NCBI GenBank assembly: GCA_030595125.1 | Contig: JAUVDV010000042.1 | Location: 1-47,335, forward strand | Origin: Deltaproteobacteria bacterium | Lineage (GTDB): Bacteria; Myxococcota_A; Polyangia; JAAYKL01 | Reading direction: 5' to 3' | Length of the DNA stretch: 47,335 nt | Shown here: piece after piece, positions 26,550 through 35,153 of the stretch | How the letters are laid out: the number at the start of each line of letters is the position of its first letter | Numbering within the stretch: the first letter of the stretch is position 1 | Position numbers and translations under genes: made by a program | Notes under the pieces: generated by a model | What the model was told of the DNA's origin: nothing | Database searches by the model: none | Seen by the model: only the letters and a program-made list of their open reading frames with translations

Positions 26550-27392
26550 CTAAATAATCAGTCCCCACTCAGTAACAGTGAAACCTTCACGACTGAAAAC
26601 AGGTATCTGGGGAGCGGTGAGTGCCGAGCATGTTTCACTCTCGTCCAGAAGTAACCAGAGGCGCAATATACTTGCCGGCATGGGATCTACAATGAGCCCC
26701 ACCGCAGACGAGATCTCCTCATCCAGCTGTGGGTAGATATTGTAGCAGGGTTCCCATGGCAGATTCTCGGCCCAGTAGGATATGAAATCGTCCACCTCAC
26801 GCTCGTTGAAGCCATATTCGAACAGGGTTATCTCGAACCAGGAGATTACTTCTTCTTGTGGAACCGCCCAACCCTCGCTTCTCTGGAATTCTCCCTCCGA
26901 CTTTGTTTCGTAAAACAGGTAGTCATACATGCCGTCGATGAGCCCGTCCGGCTCGACACTGACTGACCAACCCTCCACGTACTCCGGATAGGACGCCAAG
27001 ATCCATGTCCCTTGCGACATCTCCAATAAGACTGTCACGTCGCTCGTCTCCTCGGGGTAGAGGTAGATATTCGGCTTGGCGGACACCATGGGATAGTCGA
27101 CGCAGTCGTCGTCGCAGGAATGGCAGTCTTCATCAAAGATCGGCTCGCCGTCCATTAAGCCGCCACCAATAATGTCTCCTTCGCAAATCAAGGCCATCTC
27201 CGTTGCACATTCATCCTTGTTCGCAAGATCCTGGATACACATTTGATCCATGTTGGGCATATCGGGGTCTTCCGAATCTGTAATGCAAAGTGCGTAACAG
27301 ACAGTTCCTTTGTCACAGCCGGCACTCGCGGCGATCATAACCAGCCCGGCAAAAAGAACGAAAAAACGCTGCAGAGTTAAAGGAAACGACAT
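26550..27392 (-). CDS. Lipoprotein of the KPNIYLYPEE (uncharacterised) family
   Basis: A predicted lipoprotein of about 280 residues: signal LVMIAASAGC with the lipobox Cys near 26, then a Cys-rich segment (CYALC, CIQDL, CHSCDDDC, ten Cys by residue 100). The body begins KPNIYLYPEETSDVTVLL and has EGWSVSVEPDGLI, DYLFYET, WFEITLFEYGFNEREVDDF and a terminal GFTVTEWG. This KPxxYLYPE module recurs in many exported bacterial proteins with no assigned activity. ATG 27392 has GAGGGGAT upstream. The gene converges with Mop. Confidence 0.75.
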   Translation of the reverse strand: MSFPLTLQRFFVLFAGLVMIAASAGCDKGTVCYALCITDSEDPDMPNMDQMCIQDLANKDECATEMALICEGDIIGGGLMDGEPIFDEDCHSCDDDCVDYPMVSAKPNIYLYPEETSDVTVLLEMSQGTWILASYPEYVEGWSVSVEPDGLIDGMYDYLFYETKSEGEFQRSEGWAVPQEEVISWFEITLFEYGFNEREVDDFISYWAENLPWEPCYNIYPQLDEEISSAVGLIVDPMPASILRLWLLLDESETCSALTAPQIPVFSREGFTVTEWGLII

Positions 27393-27576
27393 TTTAATCC
27401 CCTCAAGAATTGGCAAGTCTCCCGATTATAAACCACTTTTTGGGGTGCCAGACACATTTATTCCATGTCCGCTTGACCCGGCCAGAAGCTGCGAAGTCTA
27501 AACGCAGCTGCGTCTTGAAACACCCCACCCATTTGCGCTATCCTCCGTGTTCCCAATCTTTTAAGAGGTGAAAAAA

Positions 27577-27975
27577 ATGACCGAGAAAACTATGGCCTGC
27601 AAGGCTCTCGCAGCGATGTTCAAAAAACACGGCGATCCCAATGATCTCGAGATCACCTTCGTGGCAAACGCAGCCATGGAACTGGGTCTCGACAACAAGG
27701 AGGCCGACGAGGTGATGCAGGTCCTCAAGGAGGGCGGCGACTACCAGACCTTCATCGGCGGCATGAACAGCAAGGCGGTGAAGACCTTCTTCTTTCGGCG
27801 CGTGGTAGCGGCGACCCTCCTCGACGAGCAGATCGAGGACGCGGAACTCAAGCTGATTTACGACACGGCCGGGATGTTGGCTTTCAACAAGGAGGCGGTC
27901 GACGAGTACCTCGAGTGGATGAAAGAGGGCATCGCGTGGGACAAGCGCGGCATTGCCATCGCCGGCAAACTCTGA
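27577..27975 (+). CDS. Small helical protein, possibly TerB-like
   Basis: A protein of 132 residues, soluble and predicted all-helical, with an acidic DEQIEDAELKLIY segment near residue 85 like the metal-binding helix of TerB-family proteins (DxxID...E). No signal peptide or Cys cluster is evident; the single Cys is Cys8. AGAGGTG precedes ATG 27577. It stands alone between two minus-strand genes. The TerB assignment rests on the short acidic motif and helix pattern only. Confidence 0.62.
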   Translation: MTEKTMACKALAAMFKKHGDPNDLEITFVANAAMELGLDNKEADEVMQVLKEGGDYQTFIGGMNSKAVKTFFFRRVVAATLLDEQIEDAELKLIYDTAGMLAFNKEAVDEYLEWMKEGIAWDKRGIAIAGKL

Positions 27976-28007
27976 TCTGCCGTTTAAGCAGGCCGCCATC
28001 ATCTTCC

Positions 28008-28030
28008 CCTTCCCCTATCTCAGGGGAAGG
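28008..28030 (+). terminator. Strong hairpin between convergent genes
   Basis: A nine-base perfect stem (CCTTCCCCT / AGGGGAAGG) with a five-base loop lies 33 bases after the TerB-like gene and 12 bases before the stop of the convergent barrel gene. There is no T-run on either side, so it is only a possible bidirectional terminator. Confidence 0.4.
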
Positions 28031-28041
28031 CCGGGATGGGG

Positions 28042-28803
28042 TCACTCCGTTTTTACCAGTGATATATTCATTCGAAGGCCCATGAGGAGCCGGAGATCGG
28101 AGGTCTCTGTGTCGGAGTCCACGTCGGCCCTCACCATCCCAATGATATCGAGCCAGGGGGCCGTGTGGATGGCGAAGGTGGGGAGATCTTCAAACGGAGA
28201 AGACCTCACCGCGCCGATTGAAAACCGGGCATCGCCGACCCAGCCCGGACGTTCGGTCCCGTCCGGCGCGCCCTCGCCGATCAATTTTCGCTGATAGGAG
28301 AAACCCGCCGCGACGGTAAGGTAAGGCCCCATGTCTATCAGCAGCGCGACGGAACCCCGGATCCACGCCGGGTGGTCGCCGCCGTCAAAGTCCTCCTCGA
28401 CTCCAGTGAGATCGAAAGCTGCGCGAAGGGACGCGCTGTGCGCCACGCGAACCTGCGCGTACAGGATCGCGGCGGGGGTCCACAGGAAACGGCCGTCCTC
28501 GGTAACCCACATGTCCGTGACTCCGCCGGCCAGCACCAGCCCGGATCCGCTGGGAGTCCCCACGATCTCGATGGCCAACGCCAGGGGAGCGGCGATCTCG
28601 AGCCCGAACGGCAACCCCGCGCGAAAGGAGGCCTCTATGGTCCAGGTCCATTCTTCGTCCATGGAAACCGCGCCCCCTGCGGCAACCACCCGGAAATCAC
28701 CGGGCGCCAGCACGGCGCCGTGTTGCGCGTCGGCCACGGCCTTGCCCGTCGTGAAAAGGGCACAAAGAGCGATCAGGGTGGCAATGGTGTGACGGCGGGT
28801 CAT
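28042..28803 (-). CDS. Predicted outer-membrane beta-barrel protein
   Basis: A protein of about 253 residues: signal peptide MTRRHTIATLIALCALFTTGKAVADA, then alternating hydrophobic strands separated by Asp/Gly turns (WTWTIEASFRAGLPFGLEIAAPLALAIEI, ILYAQVRVAHSASLRAAFDLTG, YLTVAAGFSYQRKLIGEG, RLLMGLRMNISLVKTE). The pattern fits an outer-membrane barrel of about 12 strands, though the C-terminus lacks the classical terminal aromatic. ATG 28803 is chosen because it starts the signal peptide; the frame runs on to 28848 without need. It follows the lipoprotein gene at 28818 by 14 bases, so the two probably form an operon. Confidence 0.7.
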   Translation of the reverse strand: MTRRHTIATLIALCALFTTGKAVADAQHGAVLAPGDFRVVAAGGAVSMDEEWTWTIEASFRAGLPFGLEIAAPLALAIEIVGTPSGSGLVLAGGVTDMWVTEDGRFLWTPAAILYAQVRVAHSASLRAAFDLTGVEEDFDGGDHPAWIRGSVALLIDMGPYLTVAAGFSYQRKLIGEGAPDGTERPGWVGDARFSIGAVRSSPFEDLPTFAIHTAPWLDIIGMVRADVDSDTETSDLRLLMGLRMNISLVKTE

Positions 28804-28817
28804 CGAGGTCGAGTATA

Positions 28818-29774
28818 TCAGATCGGGTCCTTGACCAACCCCACCCATCCAAATCTGTTGATGCCGGACGTGACGATCTCGCCGCCTTCCCAGTCAGCGG
28901 TTCCGCACTCGACGAATTCGCCGATGTGCTCGTCACCGTTGCCGCAGTCCAGATAACCCATATTGTAGTCGCCCAGCATGTAGAGGGTTCCCGTGTCGAA
29001 GTTTACCCAGCCGGCCGAGTCGGGATCGATGTGCAGGACCACGTCCGAGGTGAGCTCATCGAAGTAGGGGGCAATGAAATAGAGTACGTCCGGGATCACG
29101 TCGCCCAGGAAGGGAGGTGTCCAGTCTGACAGCGGGAACTCCATGACCTGAATGAGCTGGTCGTCGGCTCCCAGTACGCCGGTAGGAACCTCAAAGGAAA
29201 CCCCGTCGAGATCGGTGACTGTGGCTCCTCCCGCCTCAGTGTAGTCGGCGCCTGTGCCCGGTAGCGGGTAATAATAATGGGTGCCCGTGTCGAAGTTGAA
29301 GTCCGCGTCGATTTCCGCCTGGGTCTCTGGTTTTACCCCGATGGCATACTGTGTGTGCGTTCCCTCGGTCGAGAACAGGGTCAGGTGGGGCGGTTCATCG
29401 GTTGCCCAGTCGAAGCCGCCGCAGCCGGCCGGCAGGATGTAGAAGAAGTCGCCGGCGTCGTCGGTCGCAATCGGTACGCAGTTTGTGATGCAGATCTGGA
29501 GGGTTCCGACGAAGGGTGTTTCGTCCGAGAAGAGCACCTTGCCCGAAATTGAGCCCATACAGATTGGCGCGGTGCACTCGGAGCAATCGACAACCACTTC
29601 CGTGTCCGTGTCGGTATCTGTGTCCGTGTCGGTGTCCGTGTCGGTATCCGTGGCGCCATCGGCTCCGGCGTCCGAATTGTTGTTGCCGTTGGAGCAGGCG
29701 CTCGCGACAAAAAACGACACGACTGCCAAAATGGCAATCACTATTGTGAAATTGAGTGATTTTCTCAGGTTCAT
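28818..29774 (-). CDS. Lipoprotein with (Thr-Asp)n linker
   Basis: A lipoprotein of about 318 residues: signal ending FFVASAC, linker NGNNNSDAGADGA and then seven or more Thr-Asp repeats, then a Cys-rich beta domain starting CSECTAPICMGSISGKVLF. That opening resembles a carboxypeptidase-regulatory-like (Ig) fold: GSISGKVLFSDETPFVG, DDAGDFFYILPAG. A longer beta-rich C-terminal domain follows with DWTPPFLGDVIPD. GAGGAA precedes ATG 29774; the open frame continues upstream without signal-like features. It lies in one transcription direction with the barrel gene 14 bases downstream, which may serve the same surface structure. Function unknown. Confidence 0.78.
   Translation of the reverse strand: MNLRKSLNFTIVIAILAVVSFFVASACSNGNNNSDAGADGATDTDTDTDTDTDTDTDTEVVVDCSECTAPICMGSISGKVLFSDETPFVGTLQICITNCVPIATDDAGDFFYILPAGCGGFDWATDEPPHLTLFSTEGTHTQYAIGVKPETQAEIDADFNFDTGTHYYYPLPGTGADYTEAGGATVTDLDGVSFEVPTGVLGADDQLIQVMEFPLSDWTPPFLGDVIPDVLYFIAPYFDELTSDVVLHIDPDSAGWVNFDTGTLYMLGDYNMGYLDCGNGDEHIGEFVECGTADWEGGEIVTSGINRFGWVGLVKDPI
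29600..29653 (-). repeat. In-gene tandem repeat coding (Thr-Asp)n
   Basis: Nine copies or so of a degenerate six-base unit, ACNGAY on the coding strand, encode the lipoprotein linker. Near-identical units of this kind can slip during replication in multiples of six bases, which would change linker length without shifting the frame. Confidence 0.75.
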
Positions 29775-29822
29775 CTGTTCCTCGTTTCTGCTATTGGAAT
29801 CCACTAAGTTACAATACTCTTT

Positions 29823-29851
29823 ATTATAATCTGTTTTATTTGTGGAGTTTA
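29823..29851 (-). promoter_or_regulatory. Promoter of the lipoprotein/barrel pair
   Basis: Within the AT-rich 143-base divergent gap 29775-29917, the minus strand has TAAACT (29851-29846), a 17-base spacer and a perfect TATAAT (29828-29823). Transcription would start near 29816, about 40 bases before ATG 29774. On the plus strand I find no equally good promoter. Confidence 0.5.
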
Positions 29852-29917
29852 GCAAAAAGAAAGTACAAAAAAGTATTAGTGATTGAAGGATTAACTTTGA
29901 AATACCCGGTAACGAAC

Positions 29918-31927
29918 ATGCGCCCGAGATCAATTTGGAATTCTTTCACGCTTGCGGCGGCTCTGCTCGTCATGCCCCTGACCGCGTTTGCCCAGGAGTC
30001 GGTCGAGGATTTCGAACCCGGCATGGACGGCGGTGTTCACGATGGAGACGGGGGGATCGATAGCGCCGACGGGATAGGGCCGCAAGGCGATGGCGGTCCG
30101 GTCGATACGGATGGCGGCGCCGACTCGATCGCGCCGATGATCTCCGGGGAACCCGAGAGCAAAGAGGAACCGGAGCCTGAAGTGCAGAGCGAGGAGATGC
30201 CCGAGCCGCCCTGCGATCTGGAGCCCAGAACCAGATGCGGGCATACGCCGCGTTCCGCGCCCACGCCGGTCAATTTTCGTGTCACCGAGACCTTCATATC
30301 CGAGTACGTGGGAGACAACGGCGCTGCCAACGAGGCCCTGTACGGGGATGATGACGACTACTGGACCTTCCGAAATCTCCTGTACCTCCAGGCCGGCAAC
30401 AAGTACTTCGACAGCGCCATGAGGCTCGATCTGACCCTGTTCCAGAACCCGCCGGCGCGCGTGGATCCCGACGGCTTCGTGTGGGGCACCGGGGCGGGCG
30501 GATACACGACGCTCAACTACGGCAACGACTTCAGGGTCGAGAGGATCCACGGCACCGCTCACATGGGCAACCTGCACATCACCGGCGGTGACTTCTATGT
30601 CAACTTCGGCCGCGGCATCGCCCTGTCCCTCATCAAGCTGGACGATGTCGGCGTGGACAATGCCCTGCGCGGCGCCCGGGTCGAGTACCGGATACCGCGG
30701 AAGTTCAAGTTCATCCTGGTGGGCGGAGTGGTCAACTCTCTGAACATCGATCCGATTACGCACCAATTGCAGGAGGACGATCCCCTCGACAAGATAGTCG
30801 GCGCCAGGTCCGAGTGGGAGATCGGGGACGCCCTGTGCCTGGGAGCTCACGGTGTCCTCATGAAGCCTCGATTTGAAAATGATATCGAAGTCGATCCCGA
30901 TCGCATCAACGTGGACCAGGGCACCGGCGTCGGCGTGCTCACAGGAGGCGCGTCGGCGGAAATTCACCTGGGCGGCGCTCACATTTACATGGAGGGTGAC
31001 GGACAGAGCCACGATAACTACAGGCCCACCGGGCTCAACCCCGACGTTCACGACGAGTCGGGCTACGGGGTTTTCATGGAGGCGTCGTACGATCTGTCAC
31101 CCTTCATGTTGAAAGGGGAGGGGATCTTCTACCGGCGCTGGCTGATGGAGGGACCGTATCGGGGCTCCTCCGTCAACGCGGTGGAGCAACCCATCGTCTA
31201 CAATCACATGGTCACCCTGGAGCCCGTGTGGATGATCATCAAGTCCTTTGGAAACGCGCAGGGCGGGCGTCTCACGGGCGATCTGTACCTCAAGGGATCC
31301 GACACACAGCTCACCCTGACGAACTCGTTCATCAAGTACGAGGGCGGTCTGTTGCCCAGCGGAGTGTGGGATGATCACCCGCCCACGTTTATCGTGCACC
31401 CAATTCTCAAGGCGAGGCAGACCTTCGGCAGCTCGGGCATCGCGCTCGTCCTGGAGGGTGGTTTCAGGTACGAGACAACCGACGAGCCGCCGGTGAATCA
31501 TCCGGACGACGGCACCCTCTGGCACATGCTCTCGGATTTGTCCGTTCCCATATCGGGACCCCACAGCCTCGAACTCAAGTTGGAGTTGAGGCGACACGAA
31601 CTCGCGGTCACCGAGGGCATGAACTACTGGGTCACCATGGAGAGCCTGGGCTACGAGATGTCCGGCATGTTCGGCATAACCTTCGTTCACGAGTACAGCG
31701 ATCAGACTCCCGGTGAGGACGCCAAGATCGGCAACTGGACCATGCCCATGCCCCACCAGCACTACATGTGGGCGCTCTTGTCGGTCCACGCGCCGGAGCC
31801 GCTGGACGGTCTCACTCTGAGGTTGTTTGCCGGTTCCCAGCGGGGCGGTATCAAGTGCGCGGGTGGTGTTTGTAGGCTCTATCCCGATTCGGTGGGAGTC
31901 AAGATCGAGGCGGTATACAGGTTTTAA
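29918..31927 (+). CDS. Large outer-membrane beta-barrel protein (DUF6029-like)
   Basis: A protein of about 669 residues. Signal peptide FTLAAALLVMPLTAFAQ is followed by an acidic Gly/Asp/Glu/Pro-rich segment (about 25-95) and then a long beta-barrel. The barrel has FVNFGRG-type strands (ITGGDFYVNFGRGIALSLI, VRVEYRIPRKFKFILVGGVVNS) and ends in VGVKIEAVYRF with a terminal phenylalanine. The FYVNFGRGIALSL and VDNALRGARVEYR segments resemble DUF6029 proteins, mostly uncharacterised. ATG 29918 starts the signal; TTG 29897 with GAAGGA upstream is an alternative. Its stop is 17 bases before the next ATG, so it is co-transcribed with the thioredoxin-like lipoprotein. Confidence 0.78.
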   Translation: MRPRSIWNSFTLAAALLVMPLTAFAQESVEDFEPGMDGGVHDGDGGIDSADGIGPQGDGGPVDTDGGADSIAPMISGEPESKEEPEPEVQSEEMPEPPCDLEPRTRCGHTPRSAPTPVNFRVTETFISEYVGDNGAANEALYGDDDDYWTFRNLLYLQAGNKYFDSAMRLDLTLFQNPPARVDPDGFVWGTGAGGYTTLNYGNDFRVERIHGTAHMGNLHITGGDFYVNFGRGIALSLIKLDDVGVDNALRGARVEYRIPRKFKFILVGGVVNSLNIDPITHQLQEDDPLDKIVGARSEWEIGDALCLGAHGVLMKPRFENDIEVDPDRINVDQGTGVGVLTGGASAEIHLGGAHIYMEGDGQSHDNYRPTGLNPDVHDESGYGVFMEASYDLSPFMLKGEGIFYRRWLMEGPYRGSSVNAVEQPIVYNHMVTLEPVWMIIKSFGNAQGGRLTGDLYLKGSDTQLTLTNSFIKYEGGLLPSGVWDDHPPTFIVHPILKARQTFGSSGIALVLEGGFRYETTDEPPVNHPDDGTLWHMLSDLSVPISGPHSLELKLELRRHELAVTEGMNYWVTMESLGYEMSGMFGITFVHEYSDQTPGEDAKIGNWTMPMPHQHYMWALLSVHAPEPLDGLTLRLFAGSQRGGIKCAGGVCRLYPDSVGVKIEAVYRF

Positions 31928-31944
31928 AAGTGAGGAATAGAGAT

Positions 31945-32655
31945 ATGAAAGCTTTTTTTCGAACAGCGTTTGTGATCGCCTCTTTGGTCATCGTTTCGGC
32001 CTGCGGGCAGGACAACATCACCCTGCCGGACGGCGGCGGCGGCGGAACCACGGGAGAGTGCGGCTCCTGGTATCCGGGAGGAGGCGGCGATGCGGGCGGC
32101 GACTACCAGTTTGCGGAGGGATCCACCTTGCCGTGCTTTGTCTGGGAGTCGGTCAGGAACGGCCCCAAGGGAGCTGAGCCCAACACGTATATTAATGTTG
32201 GCGAATTGTACCTCATGGCCAAGAACAACGACACGGCGATGCTCCAGGCCAAATTCGGCATCGGTGAGGCCAGGGCCCTGGTTGTCGCCGTCAGCGCCGA
32301 GCAGTGTAGCAACTGCCCCGTGTTGATGGGCGCGCTGGCGGACGACAAGGATCAGCTGGAGGCGCTGGGCGCCGTCATGGTGGGGGTGTGCCGACATAAC
32401 TTTTTCGACACATCCATGGAAACGAATCTCACCATGGAGGAAGCCGATGAGGTGCTTCTCGACGAGGACGGATGGCTCGAGGACTGGCACCGCACAAATG
32501 ATACCGAGCGTCACATGGACCTGGCGGACGGCATCTACCCCAAGCTGGCCGTGATCCGGTTGAGTGACATGAAGGTCGTGGACCTTGGAACCGGCGCCGA
32601 ATATCCTGACGTGGGGCCTCTCATCACCATCCTCCAGGGGCTCGATAGTATGTAG
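31945..32655 (+). CDS. Thioredoxin-like (redoxin) lipoprotein
   Basis: A lipoprotein of about 236 residues: signal VIASLVIVSAC, a Gly-rich spacer (DGGGGGTTG), then a thioredoxin-fold domain. The redox centre is EQCSNCPVL (CxxC near residue 115), following the strand ARALVVAVSA and preceding a helix; YPKLAVIRLSDMKVVD occupies the cis-Pro strand. Other Cys lie near residues 45, 67 and 148. Its location in the envelope suggests disulfide or thiol chemistry on exported proteins. GAGGAA lies before ATG 31945. It directly follows the large barrel gene and should be expressed with it. Confidence 0.83.
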   Translation: MKAFFRTAFVIASLVIVSACGQDNITLPDGGGGGTTGECGSWYPGGGGDAGGDYQFAEGSTLPCFVWESVRNGPKGAEPNTYINVGELYLMAKNNDTAMLQAKFGIGEARALVVAVSAEQCSNCPVLMGALADDKDQLEALGAVMVGVCRHNFFDTSMETNLTMEEADEVLLDEDGWLEDWHRTNDTERHMDLADGIYPKLAVIRLSDMKVVDLGTGAEYPDVGPLITILQGLDSM

Positions 32656-32755
32656 GGTGCGGTGACGGGCTGGATTCGGATGAGCCCCCAAATCAACACT
32701 TGGCTCCTGTCGGCTCGATCTCTTATACTTAAAGACAATCAGAAAGGCGGATACC

Positions 32756-33826
32756 ATGACGAAACTTGGATTTTGGAGCATCTGGTTTTTGGCGGTCATT
32801 GCGGTCTGGACCCTGGGCTGCAGCAGCTCATCTTCAAACAACGGAGACGGAAGCGACTCGGACGCGGACTCGGATTCGGATTCAGACGGTGACTCGGATG
32901 GCGACTCCGATTCCGACGCCGACACCGTTTGCGACGAGCAGGATTTCGACATCGAGCCCGTTCCCGTGAAGCTCATGATCGCGCTGGACATGTCCGGCTC
33001 GATGGTAATTCCTTCTGTAGCCAAGTACGACTCCGCGAAGGCGGCCATCATCTCCATGCTCACAACCTACAACAGCGACTTTTACTTCGGATTCGACACC
33101 TATCCGGACACGTTTGCTTCCCAGAGCTGCACAGTGGACGGACCCATCTGGTTCGATTGCGACAGCGGCAATGAGACGGATATTACCACCTGGCTCAACA
33201 CGCACTCCCCGGTGCTGGGCTCCGGAGATCCTCTTGTCCGCCTGATGGACGCATTTCTTAATACTTCAGGATACGCGCCCAACTTCACAACCAGCGCCCT
33301 GGCCGGAGATCCATATCTGTTGATTGTCGCCGACGGGGACGACTGTTGCGGACCCCTGGGAACCTACAACTGCTCGGCCGACTGGGTCCCCGAACTCATC
33401 GACAGAACCTCCAGCCTGCTGGCCGCGGGAATCAAAACCATCGTTATCGGCTACAGCGAAAACGCCGACGAAACCGCCCTGAACGCCGTCGCGGCCAACG
33501 GCGGAACCTCGTTTACCACATACATCCCGGCCATCGATCAGATCGCCATGGAGGCCGCCCTCGATACCATCGCGGGATCAATCATCAGCTGCGTCTTCGA
33601 AATCAATGACGTGGACGCCACGGCCGATCCTGAAAACGTCAATTTCTACTTCGACGGCGTTCTTGTTCCCTGGGATGAAAACTGCGAAGACGGCTCCGGC
33701 TGGGACTGGACGGACACCACCCACACTGCGGTGGAGTTCTGTCCCGATATTTGTGCCGAGCTGAAAGCAGGCAACGTCGATGAGGTTACCGCGATCTTCG
33801 GATGCCCGACCGTTCCCATCGAGTAA
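32756..33826 (+). CDS. von Willebrand factor A domain lipoprotein
   Basis: A lipoprotein of 356 residues: signal IAVWTLGC (lipobox Cys22), a 30-residue Ser-Asp repeat linker, then a vWA domain. The MIDAS motif DMSGSM (near residue 80), the GFDTYPD strand and the later DGDD/CCGP segment mark the domain, and about ten Cys suggest disulfide bonds. A C-terminal part of about 85 residues (NDVDATADPENVNFYFDGVLVPW) recurs in related surface proteins. vWA lipoproteins usually bind proteins or metal-dependent ligands. AGAAAGGCGG precedes ATG 32756. Confidence 0.83.
   Translation: MTKLGFWSIWFLAVIAVWTLGCSSSSSNNGDGSDSDADSDSDSDGDSDGDSDSDADTVCDEQDFDIEPVPVKLMIALDMSGSMVIPSVAKYDSAKAAIISMLTTYNSDFYFGFDTYPDTFASQSCTVDGPIWFDCDSGNETDITTWLNTHSPVLGSGDPLVRLMDAFLNTSGYAPNFTTSALAGDPYLLIVADGDDCCGPLGTYNCSADWVPELIDRTSSLLAAGIKTIVIGYSENADETALNAVAANGGTSFTTYIPAIDQIAMEAALDTIAGSIISCVFEINDVDATADPENVNFYFDGVLVPWDENCEDGSGWDWTDTTHTAVEFCPDICAELKAGNVDEVTAIFGCPTVPIE
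32851..32926 (+). repeat. In-gene Ser-Asp repeat
   Basis: A degenerate six-base tandem array encodes Ser/Ala/Gly-Asp dipeptides, the Asp-rich linker of the vWA lipoprotein. Most units are variants of KCGGAY or GAYTCS, so slippage would alter linker length by whole dipeptides. Confidence 0.7.
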
Positions 33827-33843
33827 AATAAGAGGAGTTTATA

Positions 33844-34539
33844 ATGAAGCATCTAATTCTGATCGCGATCCTGTTCGCGTCGGCGCTGTCGGCCTGTGAG
33901 AGCAACAGCCCGGTGCCCGGCGGCGACACGGATACGGACACTGACACGGATACGGACACTGACACCGACACTGACAGCGACACCGATACGGACTCGGACA
34001 CCGACGCCGATTCGGATACGGACACCGATACCTCCAGCCCGGTGATCGAACTGCCGGGTCTCGAGAGCATCACCTTCTGGGAGCGCACCGGCGGCGACGC
34101 GCCGACCGAGTACGAGTTCACGGTCGACGGTCCTGAACTCTCGGTGCGGCTCGACGATCCGCTGACCATAGACAACAGCGACATCGTCGGGGTTCCCAGT
34201 TCGGAGTTCTACGACGTGTACTACTCCGACGAGGACGGCAGCTTCAACCTCGACGGCAGCTACCTCACCATCTCCGGCGTGTTCGGATCTGCGTTGCCGG
34301 CCGGTCCCGGGCTCAACCTGGCCGAGATCGGGCTCAACTTCGCCGACTCGTACACCGAGTACGGAAACTACGTGGCCAGCTACGTGTTCCTCGGTGACAA
34401 CGCCTACGAGGAGGACACGGTAGACCAGTGCATCGACAGTGACCTGCAGACCCACACCGGCATGGGCAACACGGTCGGGTCGGTGGATCGGCTGCGTTTG
34501 ACCCTGGGGTTCGAGTCCACCTCCGGACCGGTGGAGTGA
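33844..34539 (+). CDS. Lipoprotein with long (Thr-Asp)n linker
   Basis: A lipoprotein of 231 residues: signal ILFASALSAC, then about 35 residues of nearly pure Thr-Asp, Ser-Asp and Ala-Asp repeats, then a beta-rich domain (about 65-231: ITFWERTGGDAP, YEFTVDGPELSVRLDDP, YLTISGVFGSALPAGPGLNLAEIGLNFAD). No catalytic motif or known family is visible. It is 17 bases after the vWA gene, with AGAGGAG before the ATG, and the Asp-rich linkers are shared, so both may sit on the same surface structure. Confidence 0.78.
   Translation: MKHLILIAILFASALSACESNSPVPGGDTDTDTDTDTDTDTDTDSDTDTDSDTDADSDTDTDTSSPVIELPGLESITFWERTGGDAPTEYEFTVDGPELSVRLDDPLTIDNSDIVGVPSSEFYDVYYSDEDGSFNLDGSYLTISGVFGSALPAGPGLNLAEIGLNFADSYTEYGNYVASYVFLGDNAYEEDTVDQCIDSDLQTHTGMGNTVGSVDRLRLTLGFESTSGPVE
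33924..34031 (+). repeat. In-gene tandem repeat coding (Thr-Asp)n
   Basis: About eighteen near-identical units of GACACBGAY/GATACGGAC type (six or twelve bases) encode the linker of the 33844 lipoprotein. It is the longest such array in the window, with long identical runs (for example GATACGGACACTGACACG twice). Confidence 0.78.
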
Positions 34540-34561
34540 GAACCCTCCCTTAACGAGGCAA

Positions 34562-35122
34562 TCAGTCTGATTTTTTCAGAAGGGCAGCGTGGCTTCGTCC
34601 GATCGCCGGTCGATCGACGGTCGTGAGTCCCGCCTCTGCGGACCACCGGAGCGTATCGTCGAATTCCCCGGAGGATACGTGTCCCCTGGGTTCCGCCACC
34701 AGCAGGTGACCGCCTTTCTTGAGGAGAGAGTGGATCTGGCGGATGAGGGCCTCCGGGTCGTCGACCTCGTGAACCATTGCGAAGGCCAGGGCGAAATCCA
34801 CGTCGCCGCGCAGATGCTCAAGCCCCGTTTCGTTTTCCGCGCAGTTCAGGACATTCATCCGGTCGTCAACCCCGGCCTTCACGGCCCGTTTTCGCAGGGA
34901 CTCGAGCATTTTTTCCTGCACGTCCACGCACACGACTCGGCCATCGGCGCCCACCATGGTTGCCATGGGAACGCTGAAGAAACCCATGGCGCACCCCATG
35001 TCCAGGACCGTCATCCCTTCTTTCACGTGGGGGCCGACTATCTTGTCGGGGCTCTGGAAGATGCGTCTGACGGGACTCGCTAGCAAATACCCAACCCAGA
35101 CGGGGCATATGTGATCGGCCAT
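34562..35122 (-). CDS. Class I SAM-dependent methyltransferase
   Basis: A methyltransferase of 186 residues. Motif I is VLDMGCAMGFFSVPMA, then GRVVCVDVQEKMLESLRKRA (motif Post I), LNCAENE, DVDFALAFAMVHEVDD (motif II region), and GGHLLVAEPRGHV. The first 30 residues (CPVWVGYLLASPVRRIFQSP) resemble the N-terminus of small UbiE/Mtase_11-type enzymes; the substrate is not visible. ATG 35122 with AGGAAG upstream. It is divergent from the TetR gene and its promoter contains two of the three TetR-type operators, so TetR very probably represses it. Confidence 0.87.
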   Translation of the reverse strand: MADHICPVWVGYLLASPVRRIFQSPDKIVGPHVKEGMTVLDMGCAMGFFSVPMATMVGADGRVVCVDVQEKMLESLRKRAVKAGVDDRMNVLNCAENETGLEHLRGDVDFALAFAMVHEVDDPEALIRQIHSLLKKGGHLLVAEPRGHVSSGEFDDTLRWSAEAGLTTVDRPAIGRSHAALLKKSD

Positions 35123-35153
35123 GACTCGCTTCCTTTCGTTTTTTTAGCAAATG

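Noticed and set aside
29756-29917. Extended N-terminus of the large barrel protein from 29756
   Set aside because: It would place 54 residues of unlike composition before a clean signal peptide and overlap the divergent gene's start.
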